NCBI GenBank assembly: GCA_045588655.1
Contig: JAZNEP010000031.1
Location: 1-64,000, forward strand
Length of the DNA: 64,000 nt
Direction: 5' to 3'
Origin: SVFI01 sp045588655
GTDB lineage: Bacteria; Bacillota; Clostridia; Lachnospirales; Lachnospiraceae
A model generated the notes under the pieces. That model was given only the letters and a program-made list of their open reading frames with translations. It was not told where the DNA came from and made no database searches. Numbering within the stretch: the stretch's first letter is position 1; each line of letters opens with the position of its first letter. The position numbers were made by a program, and so were the translations under genes. Shown in pieces: positions 36,309 through 45,182 of this stretch.

Positions 36309-36500
36309 ATGGATATCGCTGCGTTATCTATGTCACTGGCAAAAAATCAACTCACCATGGACTTTGGTGTAGCAATGCTTAGTAAATCACTGGATCTTTC
36401 TGCTGAAATCGGTGATTCGCTTACCTCCATGATGGAGCGATCCGTTATGGAACAATCGGTTACCCCATATCTGGGTTCCAATATCGATTTGAGTGTTTAA
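36309..36500 (+). CDS. YjfB-family putative motility protein
   Basis: 63 residues: MDIAALSMSLAKNQLTMDFG then SKSLDLSAEIGDSLTSMME and VTPYLGSNIDLSV. The MDIAALSM start, the VAMLSKSLD core and the PYLGxNIDxxV end match the YjfB family (Pfam YjfB_motility), small proteins of unknown biochemical role found in motile and non-motile Firmicutes. The ATG follows AAAGGAGG. Between its own promoter and a strong terminator it forms a single-gene unit, divergent from the GGDEF gene. Confidence 0.88.
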   Translation: MDIAALSMSLAKNQLTMDFGVAMLSKSLDLSAEIGDSLTSMMERSVMEQSVTPYLGSNIDLSV

Positions 36501-36513
36501 TGGATTAAAAAAG

Positions 36514-36550
36514 AACCGGTCCCTTATTTTTATAAGGTACCGGTTTTTTT
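36514..36550. terminator. Bidirectional terminator between yjfB and the symporter gene
   Basis: Twelve paired bases (AACCGGT and CCTTA arms, one mismatch) with T-run on the plus strand and A-run (T on minus) on the other side. Serves both converging genes. Confidence 0.88.
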
Positions 36551-36575
36551 ATTTCATTTTAATTATCTATTTTGC

Positions 36576-38102
36576 TTATTCCTCAATGGACTTTCTCTTG
36601 CTTACCAAAACTTTTTCTTCCAGACAAATAAAAATCTGGTCCACTTCCTCTGTCTTCATCTTCGGTGTTATCAAACTCACAATCGGTACAATAATCAAGC
36701 CAGCTACCATTGCGATTGCTCCCGCATTGATTGGTGAAGCAATATATTTTAAGAAAATGTTAGAAACCGTAATTCCTACACCAACAATAAAGCTTGCCCA
36801 TACCGAAGCTCTTGTCACTTTTTTCCAATATAGTCCATACAGGAATGGCGCAAGGAATGCTCCTGCAAGTGCTCCCCACGAAATACCCATAAGCTGTGCG
36901 ATAAACGTAGGTGGATTCAGGGCCAAAACAACCGAAATCACAATGAAGAAAACTAGAAGAATTCTCATGCAGAGTACCTGTGTCTTTTCACTCATATCTT
37001 TCACAATATTGCCTTTGATCACATCCAAAGTCAGAGTTGAACTGGATGTAAGCACAAGAGAGGAAAGCGTTGACATAGAAGCAGAAAGCACCAACACAAT
37101 CACAACTCCCACCAAAATATCCGGTAATGTTGCAAGCATAGAAGGAATAATCGCATCATAAATTACACTTCCATCTTCATTATGAATGGCAGGCGAATCA
37201 AACAATCTACCAAATCCTCCGAGGAAATAACAGCCACCTGCAACTACAATTGCAAAAAACGTAGAAATAATGGTTCCGCTACGAATCGATTTCTCATCCT
37301 TAATCGCATAGAATTTATGTACCATTTGCGGAAGTCCCCAAGTACCGAGTGATGTTAAAATAACAACACCTAGAAGGTTCATTGGGTCCGGTCCAAAGAA
37401 GGAAGTGAATGCCCCCTGCTGTCCAAGTGTCAATGGAACATCACTTTCAAACTGTGCCAGGCTTTTTACCGCTTCGATGAAACCACCCTGTCCGTTTAAC
37501 ACTGCAGCAATGACTGCAATAATTCCAAAAATCATAACAATTCCCTGAATAAAATCGTTGATAGCGGTCGCCATATATCCACCTAAAATCACATAGACAC
37601 CAGTCAGTACTGCCATCACAATCACGCATACCGCATACGGGATATCAAATGCCATCCCAAATAATCTGGAAAGTCCGTTATAAACCGATGCAGTGTATGG
37701 AATCAAGAAAATAAATGCAATTGCAGAGGCGGTAACGCGAAGCGCATTGCTATTGTATCTTTTACCGAAGTAATCCGGCATCGTAGTTGCTTTAAGATGA
37801 TTGCTCATCACCCTTGTTCTGCGTCCTAAAATCACCCATGCAACCAGCGAACCTATCACTGCATTTCCGATTCCAATCCAGGTAGATGCCAATCCATATT
37901 TATATCCAAATTGACCTGCGTATCCCACAAAAACTACCGCCGAAAAATAAGATGTACCGTATGCAAATGCTGTGAGCCACGGACCAACCGAACGTCCACC
38001 GAGTACAAAGTCATTTACATTGGTTGCGTGCTTTCTGGAATAAACTCCTACCGCAATCATACTGGCGAAAAATATAATAAGAAAAATCATTTTAACTATC
38101 AC
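36576..38102 (-). CDS. Sodium:solute symporter (SSS family)
   Basis: 508-residue transporter with about 13 membrane segments. The first helices MIFLIIFFASMIAVGVYSRK and FVLGGRSVGPWLTAFAYGTSYFSAVVFVGYAG match PutP/PanF-type sodium symporters. The substrate is unknown; its position beside an aryl-acid module makes an aromatic acid, keto acid or amino acid plausible. The start is a GTG at 38102 with GGAGG eight bases upstream. Its promoter lies inside the terminator of the preceding gene, so it is transcribed independently. Confidence 0.9.
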   Translation of the reverse strand: MIVKMIFLIIFFASMIAVGVYSRKHATNVNDFVLGGRSVGPWLTAFAYGTSYFSAVVFVGYAGQFGYKYGLASTWIGIGNAVIGSLVAWVILGRRTRVMSNHLKATTMPDYFGKRYNSNALRVTASAIAFIFLIPYTASVYNGLSRLFGMAFDIPYAVCVIVMAVLTGVYVILGGYMATAINDFIQGIVMIFGIIAVIAAVLNGQGGFIEAVKSLAQFESDVPLTLGQQGAFTSFFGPDPMNLLGVVILTSLGTWGLPQMVHKFYAIKDEKSIRSGTIISTFFAIVVAGGCYFLGGFGRLFDSPAIHNEDGSVIYDAIIPSMLATLPDILVGVVIVLVLSASMSTLSSLVLTSSSTLTLDVIKGNIVKDMSEKTQVLCMRILLVFFIVISVVLALNPPTFIAQLMGISWGALAGAFLAPFLYGLYWKKVTRASVWASFIVGVGITVSNIFLKYIASPINAGAIAMVAGLIIVPIVSLITPKMKTEEVDQIFICLEEKVLVSKRKSIEE

Positions 38103-38189
38103 AATTTTGACCTCCTTCGGATAATTAACGACGTGCTTTAGCAGTTTAAACTTTTACCGCGCACCACTTTAAATCGTTAAAGCATTTAC

Positions 38190-38218
38190 ATTATACAAAA
38201 GCCCTGCAGAAATTGCAA
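38190..38218 (-). promoter_or_regulatory. Promoter of the symporter gene, overlapping a terminator
   Basis: On the minus strand TTGCAA (38218-38213) and TATAAT (38195-38190) with a 17-base spacer, a near-consensus sigma-A promoter. The -35 box and spacer form one arm of the amidohydrolase terminator hairpin. Confidence 0.72.
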
Positions 38219-38225
38219 GGCTTTT
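38197..38225. terminator. Terminator after the amidohydrolase gene
   Basis: Stem AAAAGCC-TGCA / TGCA-GGCTTTT with one mismatch and a five-base loop, 45 bases past the amidohydrolase stop. Confidence 0.72.
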
Positions 38226-38269
38226 ATTCTCTTTTTTTTTTAATTTTAAATAAGTCCTTTATTTCATCA

Positions 38270-39121
38270 CTAATTGGATTTTTTTCTACCAATTGCTTCC
38301 GGACGGATTCCAAGTAGCTGACACGCATTTTGCATGTACATCCTTCTTTTCATTTCCTTCGTCAACGAGGTGGATTCCACCCATTCCAGCGTGCGGCGAG
38401 GATCTTCCCACGGAGAGTCTGATGCAAATAAAACCTTATCGGCACCGTGTTCTTTGACCATTCGCTCAAACTGTTCCTTCGTCATATAGTCCGAACAAAA
38501 CGCACAATCTAAATATACATTTTTTCCAACCAGATACTCTTCTACCTGATCCCATTGCTTCCAACCTCCCATATGTGCCAACACTAATTTAGGTGGTTGA
38601 AGCTTGTTTATCACTTCAAGGGATTTTTGTGGCGGACAATGTACCGGATGCGGGATACCAATGTCAATTCCCGCATGCACCACTACAACCAAATCAAGCT
38701 CCGATGCATAATCAATAATGTGACAATATCCGATATCATCAATCATGGTTTTCTGATAATCCGGATGAAGCTTGATTCCCTTTAATCCAAGAGATTTGAT
38801 GTACTTTAGCTCCTGCTTGTAATTTTGTGTATCCGGATGTATTCCACCAAACGAAAGTATTGCTCCGTCGTATGCTTCATTCATCTGTGCCGCAAAATTG
38901 TTAACGGTCTGAAACTGTTCCGGTCTTGTCACCACCGGCATAATTACTGATAAATCAACTCCTGCCCGTTTCATAGAATCTAAAAGTCCCAAAATAGTTC
39001 CATCCGACTTTGCTGTGATTCCGGCCTCTTTTTCCAGTGCTACTATCGTTTTTTCTACGATTTTATCCGGGAATGTATGTGTATGAAAATCAATAATACG
39101 ATTTATCTCTGTCTGAAACAT
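38270..39121 (-). CDS. TIM-barrel amidohydrolase (amidohydrolase_2 family)
   Basis: 283 residues with metal-site motifs RIIDFHTHTFPDK, KLHPDYQ, VVVHAGIDIG, and LFASDSPWEDP, typical of the COG2159 group that includes aromatic-acid decarboxylases and related hydrolases. The ATG at 39121 has AAGGAG upstream. It follows the ACT-protein gene by about 50 bases as the last member of the iorA-iorB-paaK run. Decarboxylation or hydrolysis of an aromatic acid is the guess from context; the substrate is not known. Confidence 0.85.
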   Translation of the reverse strand: MFQTEINRIIDFHTHTFPDKIVEKTIVALEKEAGITAKSDGTILGLLDSMKRAGVDLSVIMPVVTRPEQFQTVNNFAAQMNEAYDGAILSFGGIHPDTQNYKQELKYIKSLGLKGIKLHPDYQKTMIDDIGYCHIIDYASELDLVVVVHAGIDIGIPHPVHCPPQKSLEVINKLQPPKLVLAHMGGWKQWDQVEEYLVGKNVYLDCAFCSDYMTKEQFERMVKEHGADKVLFASDSPWEDPRRTLEWVESTSLTKEMKRRMYMQNACQLLGIRPEAIGRKKSN

Positions 39122-39173
39122 ACTACGCTCCTTAGAACCATATCCTTGCAAATCCTATATCACGGATATCTGA

Positions 39174-39602
39174 CTAAATATTTGCCAACTCGTCCTGCGT
39201 CACAAAGGAAGCTCCTGCTTTTTCCAACAAATCTGCTGCGCGCGCAATATCCGAAGTCTTTAAAACAATGGATGCATCGTCCTTTCCTGTTGCAAGCGCA
39301 TACATGTATTCGATATTAATCTCTGCTTTACAGATAATATCAAGAAGCTCCTGTAGCTGACCTACTTTGTGAGCAAGTTTAATTGCAAGCACTTCCGTAG
39401 TTCTGCAGGAAACTCCTGCTTCCTTGAGGGCTGCTTTTCCCTTTTCCGGATCGGATACAAGAAGACGAAGAACACCATAGTCACTTGTATCCGCAAGAGA
39501 TAAAGATACGAGATTAATGTCGTTATCTTTCAGGATACTTAACATATCTTCTAAACGGCCCGCTTTATTTTCTATAAAAATCGATAACTGTTTAATATAC
39601 AT
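39174..39602 (-). CDS. Tandem ACT-domain protein
   Basis: 142 residues formed by two ACT repeats (MYIKQLSIFIENKAGRLEDM and LAIKLAHKVGQLQELLDII). ACT domains bind amino acids as regulators. This stand-alone ACT pair is commonly encoded next to indolepyruvate oxidoreductase and PaaK-like ligase genes and may sense an aromatic or branched amino acid to control that enzyme; it carries no DNA-binding part. 24 bases downstream of the ligase gene. Confidence 0.88.
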   Translation of the reverse strand: MYIKQLSIFIENKAGRLEDMLSILKDNDINLVSLSLADTSDYGVLRLLVSDPEKGKAALKEAGVSCRTTEVLAIKLAHKVGQLQELLDIICKAEINIEYMYALATGKDDASIVLKTSDIARAADLLEKAGASFVTQDELANI

Positions 39603-39625
39603 AGAATAACCCCATTCCTTTCCGA

Positions 39626-40924
39626 TTATACAAGTTTACGTTTATCAATCACATGAACCGCCTTGCCCATACTTCTCTCAAGAGAGTGCGGCTCCACAAG
39701 TTTTACTTTCACTGCAAGACCTATTGCCTGCTGAATCACATGCGCAATTTTCTTTGTCAGGTTTTCCAGTTCACGGATTTCGTCTGAGAAGAATCTTTCT
39801 TCTACTTCCACCTGCACTTCAAGTGTATCCAGATTGTTGATACGGTCTACAATCATCATATAGTAAGGCGTCGTTCCACCCATTTCGAGAAGCGCTGCCT
39901 CAATCTGTGACGGGAATACATTCACACCGCGGATGATCAGCATATCGTCAGAACGTCCTTTAAATCTGGAGATACGTGCTGTTGTTCTGCCACATTCGCA
40001 TTTATCATAGCTGATGCTTGTAAGATCCTTTGTACGGTAACGAATGAGCGGAATACCTTCCTTGGTCAGTGTTGTAAACACAAGCTCACCTGTCTCTCCT
40101 GCTGCCACTGGTGTGAGTGTCTCCGGTGATACAATCTCAGGATAGAAATGATCTTCCTGCACATGAAGTCCTTTGTGATAAATGCAATCACAAGCCACAC
40201 CCGGTCCCATGATCTCTGATAATCCGTATATATCAAATGCGTTGATATGTAATTTTTCTTCCACCTGAAGACGCATCTGCTCTGTCCACGGTTCCGCACC
40301 ACAGATAGCTGATTTCAACTGAATCTTGTCAAGATCTCCGTTTTCCTCCAGCGTCTCTGCAATGTGAAGCAGATAAGATGGCGTACAAGCAATGGCCGTC
40401 ACGCCGAAATCCTTCATCATTGTTGTTAATTTTTTCGTGTTACCGGTTGACATCGGAACTACGGTTGCGCCTAAATTTTCAGCTCCATAATGCGCGCCGA
40501 GACCACCTGTAAAAAGACCATAGCCATAAGCAATCTGAATTGTATCGTCCCTTGTCACATCCGCACCTGACAAACATCTGGCTACACACTCTGCCCAAAT
40601 ATCAATATCTTTTCTTGTATATCCTACTACCGTTGCTTTACCGGTGGTACCGCTGGATGCATGAACACGGACAATCTCTGACTTTGGTGCCGCAAAAAGA
40701 CCGAACGGATAGGTATCACGTAAATCATCCTTTGTTGTATAAGGAAGCTTGGTAATATCTTCAATCCCTTTAATGTCGCCCGGCTCGATTCCAACTGCCT
40801 GCATCTTCTTGCGATAGTATTCTACATTGTGGTACACGCGATTTACCGCTTTAACAAGTCTCTTGCTCTGCAGAGCCTGCATCTCATCACGACTCATACA
40901 TTCTTTTGCTTCATTCCAAATCAT
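39626..40924 (-). CDS. paaK: Phenylacetate-CoA ligase (PaaK-like)
   Basis: 432-residue adenylate-forming ligase: ASSGTTGKATVVGYT (ATP-binding), IYGLSEIMGPGVACD, RTKDLTS and GRSDDMLIIRGVNVFPSQIE, ending with the mobile C-terminal domain. It activates phenylacetate or a related aryl acid to its CoA thioester with AMP release. Coupled with the oxidoreductase genes, it could recycle the aryl acid or release ATP by running in reverse. Naming as phenylacetate-specific is by family only. Confidence 0.9.
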   Translation of the reverse strand: MIWNEAKECMSRDEMQALQSKRLVKAVNRVYHNVEYYRKKMQAVGIEPGDIKGIEDITKLPYTTKDDLRDTYPFGLFAAPKSEIVRVHASSGTTGKATVVGYTRKDIDIWAECVARCLSGADVTRDDTIQIAYGYGLFTGGLGAHYGAENLGATVVPMSTGNTKKLTTMMKDFGVTAIACTPSYLLHIAETLEENGDLDKIQLKSAICGAEPWTEQMRLQVEEKLHINAFDIYGLSEIMGPGVACDCIYHKGLHVQEDHFYPEIVSPETLTPVAAGETGELVFTTLTKEGIPLIRYRTKDLTSISYDKCECGRTTARISRFKGRSDDMLIIRGVNVFPSQIEAALLEMGGTTPYYMMIVDRINNLDTLEVQVEVEERFFSDEIRELENLTKKIAHVIQQAIGLAVKVKLVEPHSLERSMGKAVHVIDKRKLV

Positions 40925-40971
40925 GTTCTTTAACCTTCCATCTTTTTTATATTCTAAGATTTCCCCTAATC

Positions 40972-41550
40972 CTACGACTCGTAACCTAATAAAAAGGCCT
41001 TTTTGTTCAGTTCTACTGTTTTTGGCGGAACTGTATTCTCAATTACCGTAAGCCAATCTTCTTTTGAGAAATCCATATGCTTAGCAGCAACACCGAGTAC
41101 AATAATATTAAATACTTTCGAATTTCCGAGCTTTAAAGCCTCACCCATCGCGTCTACGGAATAGGTCTCATATTTCTCTTTTAATTCCTCAATGATATGC
41201 TCCGGATACTGTGCTGCTCCTGTCACAACCGTAATCGGTTCAATCTTCTGGTCATTGACAACAAGTGTACCGTCTTTCTTTAAAAAGTGAGCGTAACGTT
41301 TTGCCTCAAGTTTTTCAAATGCGATGAGAAGGTCTGCCTGACCTTCTTCTACGATCGGCTCTGCTACTTTTTCACCATATCTTACAAACGTAACTACACT
41401 TCCGCCTCGCTGTGCCATTCCGTGTACCTCGGAAAGTTTTACGTCATAACCGGCTGCTACCGTAATGCCACCTAGGATACGGCTTGTCAAAAGAGTTCCC
41501 TGACCGCCCACACCGACAATCATAATATTTTTAGTCTTATTTTCTGCCAT
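40972..41550 (-). CDS. iorB: Indolepyruvate:ferredoxin oxidoreductase, beta subunit
   Basis: 192 residues of the pyruvate:ferredoxin oxidoreductase gamma-type fold (IMIVGVGGQGTLLTSRILGGI, EVHGMAQRGGSVVTFVRYG). It pairs with IorA to oxidatively decarboxylate aryl pyruvates to aryl-acyl-CoA, reducing ferredoxin. The ATG has GGAGG upstream and is two bases after the iorA stop. Confidence 0.93.
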   Translation of the reverse strand: MAENKTKNIMIVGVGGQGTLLTSRILGGITVAAGYDVKLSEVHGMAQRGGSVVTFVRYGEKVAEPIVEEGQADLLIAFEKLEAKRYAHFLKKDGTLVVNDQKIEPITVVTGAAQYPEHIIEELKEKYETYSVDAMGEALKLGNSKVFNIIVLGVAAKHMDFSKEDWLTVIENTVPPKTVELNKKAFLLGYES

Positions 41551-41552
41551 TT

Positions 41553-43292
41553 TTACGCCTCCACTTTCTCGATTGCACCGAATTTACAAAGCTGCATACA
41601 CAGTCCGCATCCGTTACACATCGTTTCATCAATTACCGTTGTTCCGTCAGCCTGTTTTGTAAGCGCCGGACAACCTGGGCGGAGACAAGCACCACACTTC
41701 TTACATTTCTCCGAAATTACTCTACACTTATTTGGGAACACATTTCCTTTCAGAAGCACACATGGAGATTTTGTAATAATAACGCTGAGCTCATCTTTTG
41801 CCGTCTCTTCTTTAATAATCTTCTCTAAATTTTCAAGGTCAAATGCATTAACTTCCACAACATTCTTAATACCGATTGTCTTGCAAAGCTCATAAATGTT
41901 GATTGCAGGAACTACCTCACCCTTTAATGTCTTACCGGTTGCTGCATGATCCTGATGCCCTGTCATACCAGTGGTAGAATTGTCAAGAATCATAACCGTA
42001 CCTGTGGCCTGATTGTATGCCATGTTCATAAGTGAGTTCACACCTGTATGAAGGAATGTGGAATCACCAATTACTGCCACCCAATTCTTCACATACTCTT
42101 TGCCTTTTGCCTTTTCCATACCGTGCAGCGTGGAAATACTTGCCCCCATACATACGGTTGTGTCTACCACGTTAAGCGGTGCAACCGCACCAAGCGTATA
42201 ACATCCAATATCGCCTGCTGCGTGGATTTTTAATTTATTCAAAACAGAATATACGCTTCTGTGCGGACATCCCGGACACAGAATCGGAGGTCTTGCAGGC
42301 ACCTGCGCAGCTTCAGCCACTTCCACTTTTTCACCAAGTACTTTTTCACGAATCATGTTCGCACTGTACTCTCCCTGAAGTGTAAAGAGATCTTTACCGA
42401 TACATTCAATTCCCCATGACTTAATCTGCTCTTCAAATACAGGCTCAAGTTCTTCAAATATGTATAATTTTTCTACTTTAGAAGCAAATTCCTCAATCAT
42501 CTTACGAGGAAGCGGATGCACCATACCGAGTTTTAATACGGATGCTTCCGGACAAGCTTCTTTTACATACTGATATGCAATACCGCTGGCAATGAAACCG
42601 ATTTTTGTATCGCCCATTTCCACACGGTTGATTGGCATAGATGATCCATCCTCCGCCATCTGTTTCATGCGCTGTTCTACATAAATATGTCTCTGTTTTG
42701 CCATACCAGGCATCATAACAAACTTCTGTATATTTCTTTCATACGGAATGTCTACCGGCTCCACGCGTTCTTCAAGAGTTACCGGTCCCTGTGAATGGGA
42801 TAATCTGGTCGTCGTACGAAGAATTACCGGTGTATCATATTTCTCAGAAAGATCAAATGCGTACTTTAGGAAATCCTTTGCTTCCTGACTGTCTGAGGGC
42901 TCAATCACCGGTACCTGTGCAGCTCTTGCCACACATCTGGTATCCTGCTCATTCTGAGAACTGTAAAGTCCCGGATCATCTGCTGCCACAAGAACAAGTC
43001 CGCCATTTACACCACTGTAAGAAATGGTATAAAGTGGATCACTTGCCACGTTAACACCCACATGCTTCATCGATGCCATTGCTCTGACACCGCTGATAGA
43101 AGCACCAATAGCCACTTCCATTGCCACCTTTTCATTTGGTGACCATTCTGCATAGATTTCATCATACTTTACGATATTCTCACTAATTTCTGTACTTGGA
43201 GTTCCCGGATATGCCGCCGATACTTTCACGCCTGCCTCATAGGCACCACGTGCAATCGCTTCATTTCCAAGCATAATTTTCTTTTCGCTCAA
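41553..43292 (-). CDS. iorA: Indolepyruvate:ferredoxin oxidoreductase, alpha subunit
   Basis: 579 residues: pyrimidine-binding domain, thiamin-diphosphate-binding domain (PPILCPGCPHRSVYSVL, CMGASISTLHGM, VIGDSTFLHTGVNSLMNMAYNQATGTVMILDNSTTGMTG) and a C-terminal ferredoxin domain with two CxxCxxC-type clusters (CKKCGACLRPGCP and CNGCGLCMQLCKFGAIE). It oxidises the keto acids of Phe, Tyr and Trp. The start is a TTG at 43292 with AGGAC upstream; an ATG six codons later has no site. Confidence 0.95.
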   Translation of the reverse strand: MSEKKIMLGNEAIARGAYEAGVKVSAAYPGTPSTEISENIVKYDEIYAEWSPNEKVAMEVAIGASISGVRAMASMKHVGVNVASDPLYTISYSGVNGGLVLVAADDPGLYSSQNEQDTRCVARAAQVPVIEPSDSQEAKDFLKYAFDLSEKYDTPVILRTTTRLSHSQGPVTLEERVEPVDIPYERNIQKFVMMPGMAKQRHIYVEQRMKQMAEDGSSMPINRVEMGDTKIGFIASGIAYQYVKEACPEASVLKLGMVHPLPRKMIEEFASKVEKLYIFEELEPVFEEQIKSWGIECIGKDLFTLQGEYSANMIREKVLGEKVEVAEAAQVPARPPILCPGCPHRSVYSVLNKLKIHAAGDIGCYTLGAVAPLNVVDTTVCMGASISTLHGMEKAKGKEYVKNWVAVIGDSTFLHTGVNSLMNMAYNQATGTVMILDNSTTGMTGHQDHAATGKTLKGEVVPAINIYELCKTIGIKNVVEVNAFDLENLEKIIKEETAKDELSVIITKSPCVLLKGNVFPNKCRVISEKCKKCGACLRPGCPALTKQADGTTVIDETMCNGCGLCMQLCKFGAIEKVEA

Positions 43293-43341
43293 CTTTTTGT
43301 CCTGCCTTTCTTATCTATTTATTGTATTTCCATTCATCGTA

Positions 43342-44976
43342 TTAACCCATATTTTGGTCTGCAATCAGCTTCGTTGCTCCGTAAATCTGACGGAGCTTTG
43401 GTTTCTCGATTTTACCCGTCGGATTTCGAGGAATATCCGCAAAAATAATCTTTCTCGGTCTCTTATAACGTGGAAGTTTGAGACAGAATTCTTCTAACTC
43501 TTCCTCTGTCATCGTCTCTCCTTCTTTCAGTTCCACAATCGCCGCTGCGATTTCGCCCAGACGTGCATGTGCAAGTCCGATTACCGCCACATCATGCACT
43601 TTGTTGTTTGTGCGGATGAAATCCTCAATCTGTACCGGATACAGATTTTCACCACCACTGATAATGACGTCCTTTTTACGGTCTACTAAAAGAATAAATC
43701 CATCTTCATCCTCCTGTGCCATATCCCCGGTAAAGAGCCAGCCGTCACCAAGCACTTCGTTGGTCGCTTTTTCGTCACGGTAATAACAAACCATAACTCC
43801 ATCACCTTTAACTGCAAGCTCGCCAACTTCCCCGCGTCCCACTTCGTTGCGGTTTTCATCGACAATTTTTACCTGCCAGCCATAGCCTGCTTTTCCGATA
43901 CAGCCCACTTTATGTATATTTTCCACACCGAGATGAACACAGCCAGGTCCGATGGATTCACTCAGACCATAGTTCGTGTCGTATTCGTGATGCGGGAAAA
44001 CTTCTTTCCAGTGCTTAATCAAGCTCTGCGGAACCGGTTGCGCACCGATGTGCATCAGTCTCCACTGGTCAAGCTCGTAGTCATCCAGATTTACCTTTCC
44101 GGACTCTATCGCTTCCAAAATATCCTGCGCCCACGGCACAAGAAGCCAAACAATGGAACATTTTTCTTTTGATACTGCATCCAATATAAATTCCGGCTTC
44201 GTTCCAACCAGAAGAACTGCTTTACTTCCGGATACCAAACTTCCGAACCAGTGCATCTTCGCACCGGTATGATATAATGGCGGAATGCAAAGGAATACGT
44301 CATCCTTTTGCTGTCCATGATGGTTTTGCTCCACCTGTGCTGAATGCATCAGCGCTTTATGTTTGTGCAAAATCGCCTTCGGGAACCCTGTCGTTCCGGA
44401 AGAAAAATAAATCGCTGCATCATCCTCGTCTGTAATTCCAATACAAGGAGCCTGGCTGGAGCAGTTGGCAGACAACGAATTGTAATCATCCGCAAAGCTC
44501 GGGCAATTTTCTCCCACATAAATGAGAAGGCGTCCCTTGCTGATTTCATCCGCAATCTCTTCCACACGGCCGATAAAGGATGGTCCAAATACAAGAACAT
44601 CCACCTCTGCCAGCTCTACGCAGTACAAAATCTCATCGGATGAATAACGGAAATTCAGAGGCACTGCAAGTGCACCTGTCTTTAAGATACCGAAGTAAAT
44701 CGGTAACCATTCCAGTCCATTCATCATAAGGATGGCGACTTTATCTCCCTTTTTAATACCGCGCTGTAACAAAAGATTGGCAAAGCGGTTTGCTTTCTCA
44801 TCAAACACCCTCCATGTAATCTCTCTGCGATAAGACTCTTTTTGATTTGGTTCGATTAATTCGTATTCTTTCCAGGTTACCCTTCTGTTCTCTTTGATTT
44901 CCGGATTGATTTCAACGAGACAGACATCGTTTGGATACTCCCTGCTGTTTCTCTCCAAGTACTGTGTAATTGGCAT
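43342..44976 (-). CDS. Class I adenylate-forming acyl-CoA ligase
   Basis: 544 residues. AMP-binding core IYFSSGTTGFPKAILHKH, YGLSESIGPGCVHLG, WLFTGDMAQEDEDGFILLVDRKKDVIISGGENLYPVQIE and the catalytic Lys in NPTGKIEKPKLRQIYG are intact. It activates a carboxylic acid to its CoA thioester; the chain or aryl specificity is not readable. First gene of the module, with a strong promoter upstream. A second ligase besides PaaK suggests a second acid substrate. Confidence 0.88.
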   Translation of the reverse strand: MPITQYLERNSREYPNDVCLVEINPEIKENRRVTWKEYELIEPNQKESYRREITWRVFDEKANRFANLLLQRGIKKGDKVAILMMNGLEWLPIYFGILKTGALAVPLNFRYSSDEILYCVELAEVDVLVFGPSFIGRVEEIADEISKGRLLIYVGENCPSFADDYNSLSANCSSQAPCIGITDEDDAAIYFSSGTTGFPKAILHKHKALMHSAQVEQNHHGQQKDDVFLCIPPLYHTGAKMHWFGSLVSGSKAVLLVGTKPEFILDAVSKEKCSIVWLLVPWAQDILEAIESGKVNLDDYELDQWRLMHIGAQPVPQSLIKHWKEVFPHHEYDTNYGLSESIGPGCVHLGVENIHKVGCIGKAGYGWQVKIVDENRNEVGRGEVGELAVKGDGVMVCYYRDEKATNEVLGDGWLFTGDMAQEDEDGFILLVDRKKDVIISGGENLYPVQIEDFIRTNNKVHDVAVIGLAHARLGEIAAAIVELKEGETMTEEELEEFCLKLPRYKRPRKIIFADIPRNPTGKIEKPKLRQIYGATKLIADQNMG

Positions 44977-45043
44977 TTTATATTTCCTCTTCTTTCTTGG
45001 TTCTTTCTCTTTCGCGCTTTAACGCTTTTATTCGCTAAACTGT

Positions 45044-45072
45044 ATTATAGCACCGTTGCTTAATATATGCAA
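45044..45072 (-). promoter_or_regulatory. Strong promoter of the aryl-acid module
   Basis: On the minus strand TTGCAT (45072-45067) and TATAAT (45049-45044) with a 17-base spacer and TGC before the -10 (extended). It drives the ligase gene and probably iorA, iorB, paaK, the ACT gene and the amidohydrolase; no terminator is seen until 38197. Confidence 0.78.
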
Positions 45073-45119
45073 TTAGCAATTAGAATAAATAAGAACAAAT
45101 GACTTTCGCAGAAAACTTC

Positions 45120-45148
45120 TGTACAAATCCTCATTTTTCCTATAAAAT
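45120..45148 (+). promoter_or_regulatory. Probable promoter of the ABC-F gene
   Basis: TGTACA (45120-45125) and TAAAAT (45143-45148) with a 17-base spacer, 35 bases before the ATG. The -35 match is moderate. Confidence 0.42.
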
Positions 45149-45182
45149 AGGATACGTATGAGCAAATTTAGGAGGTTTATCA

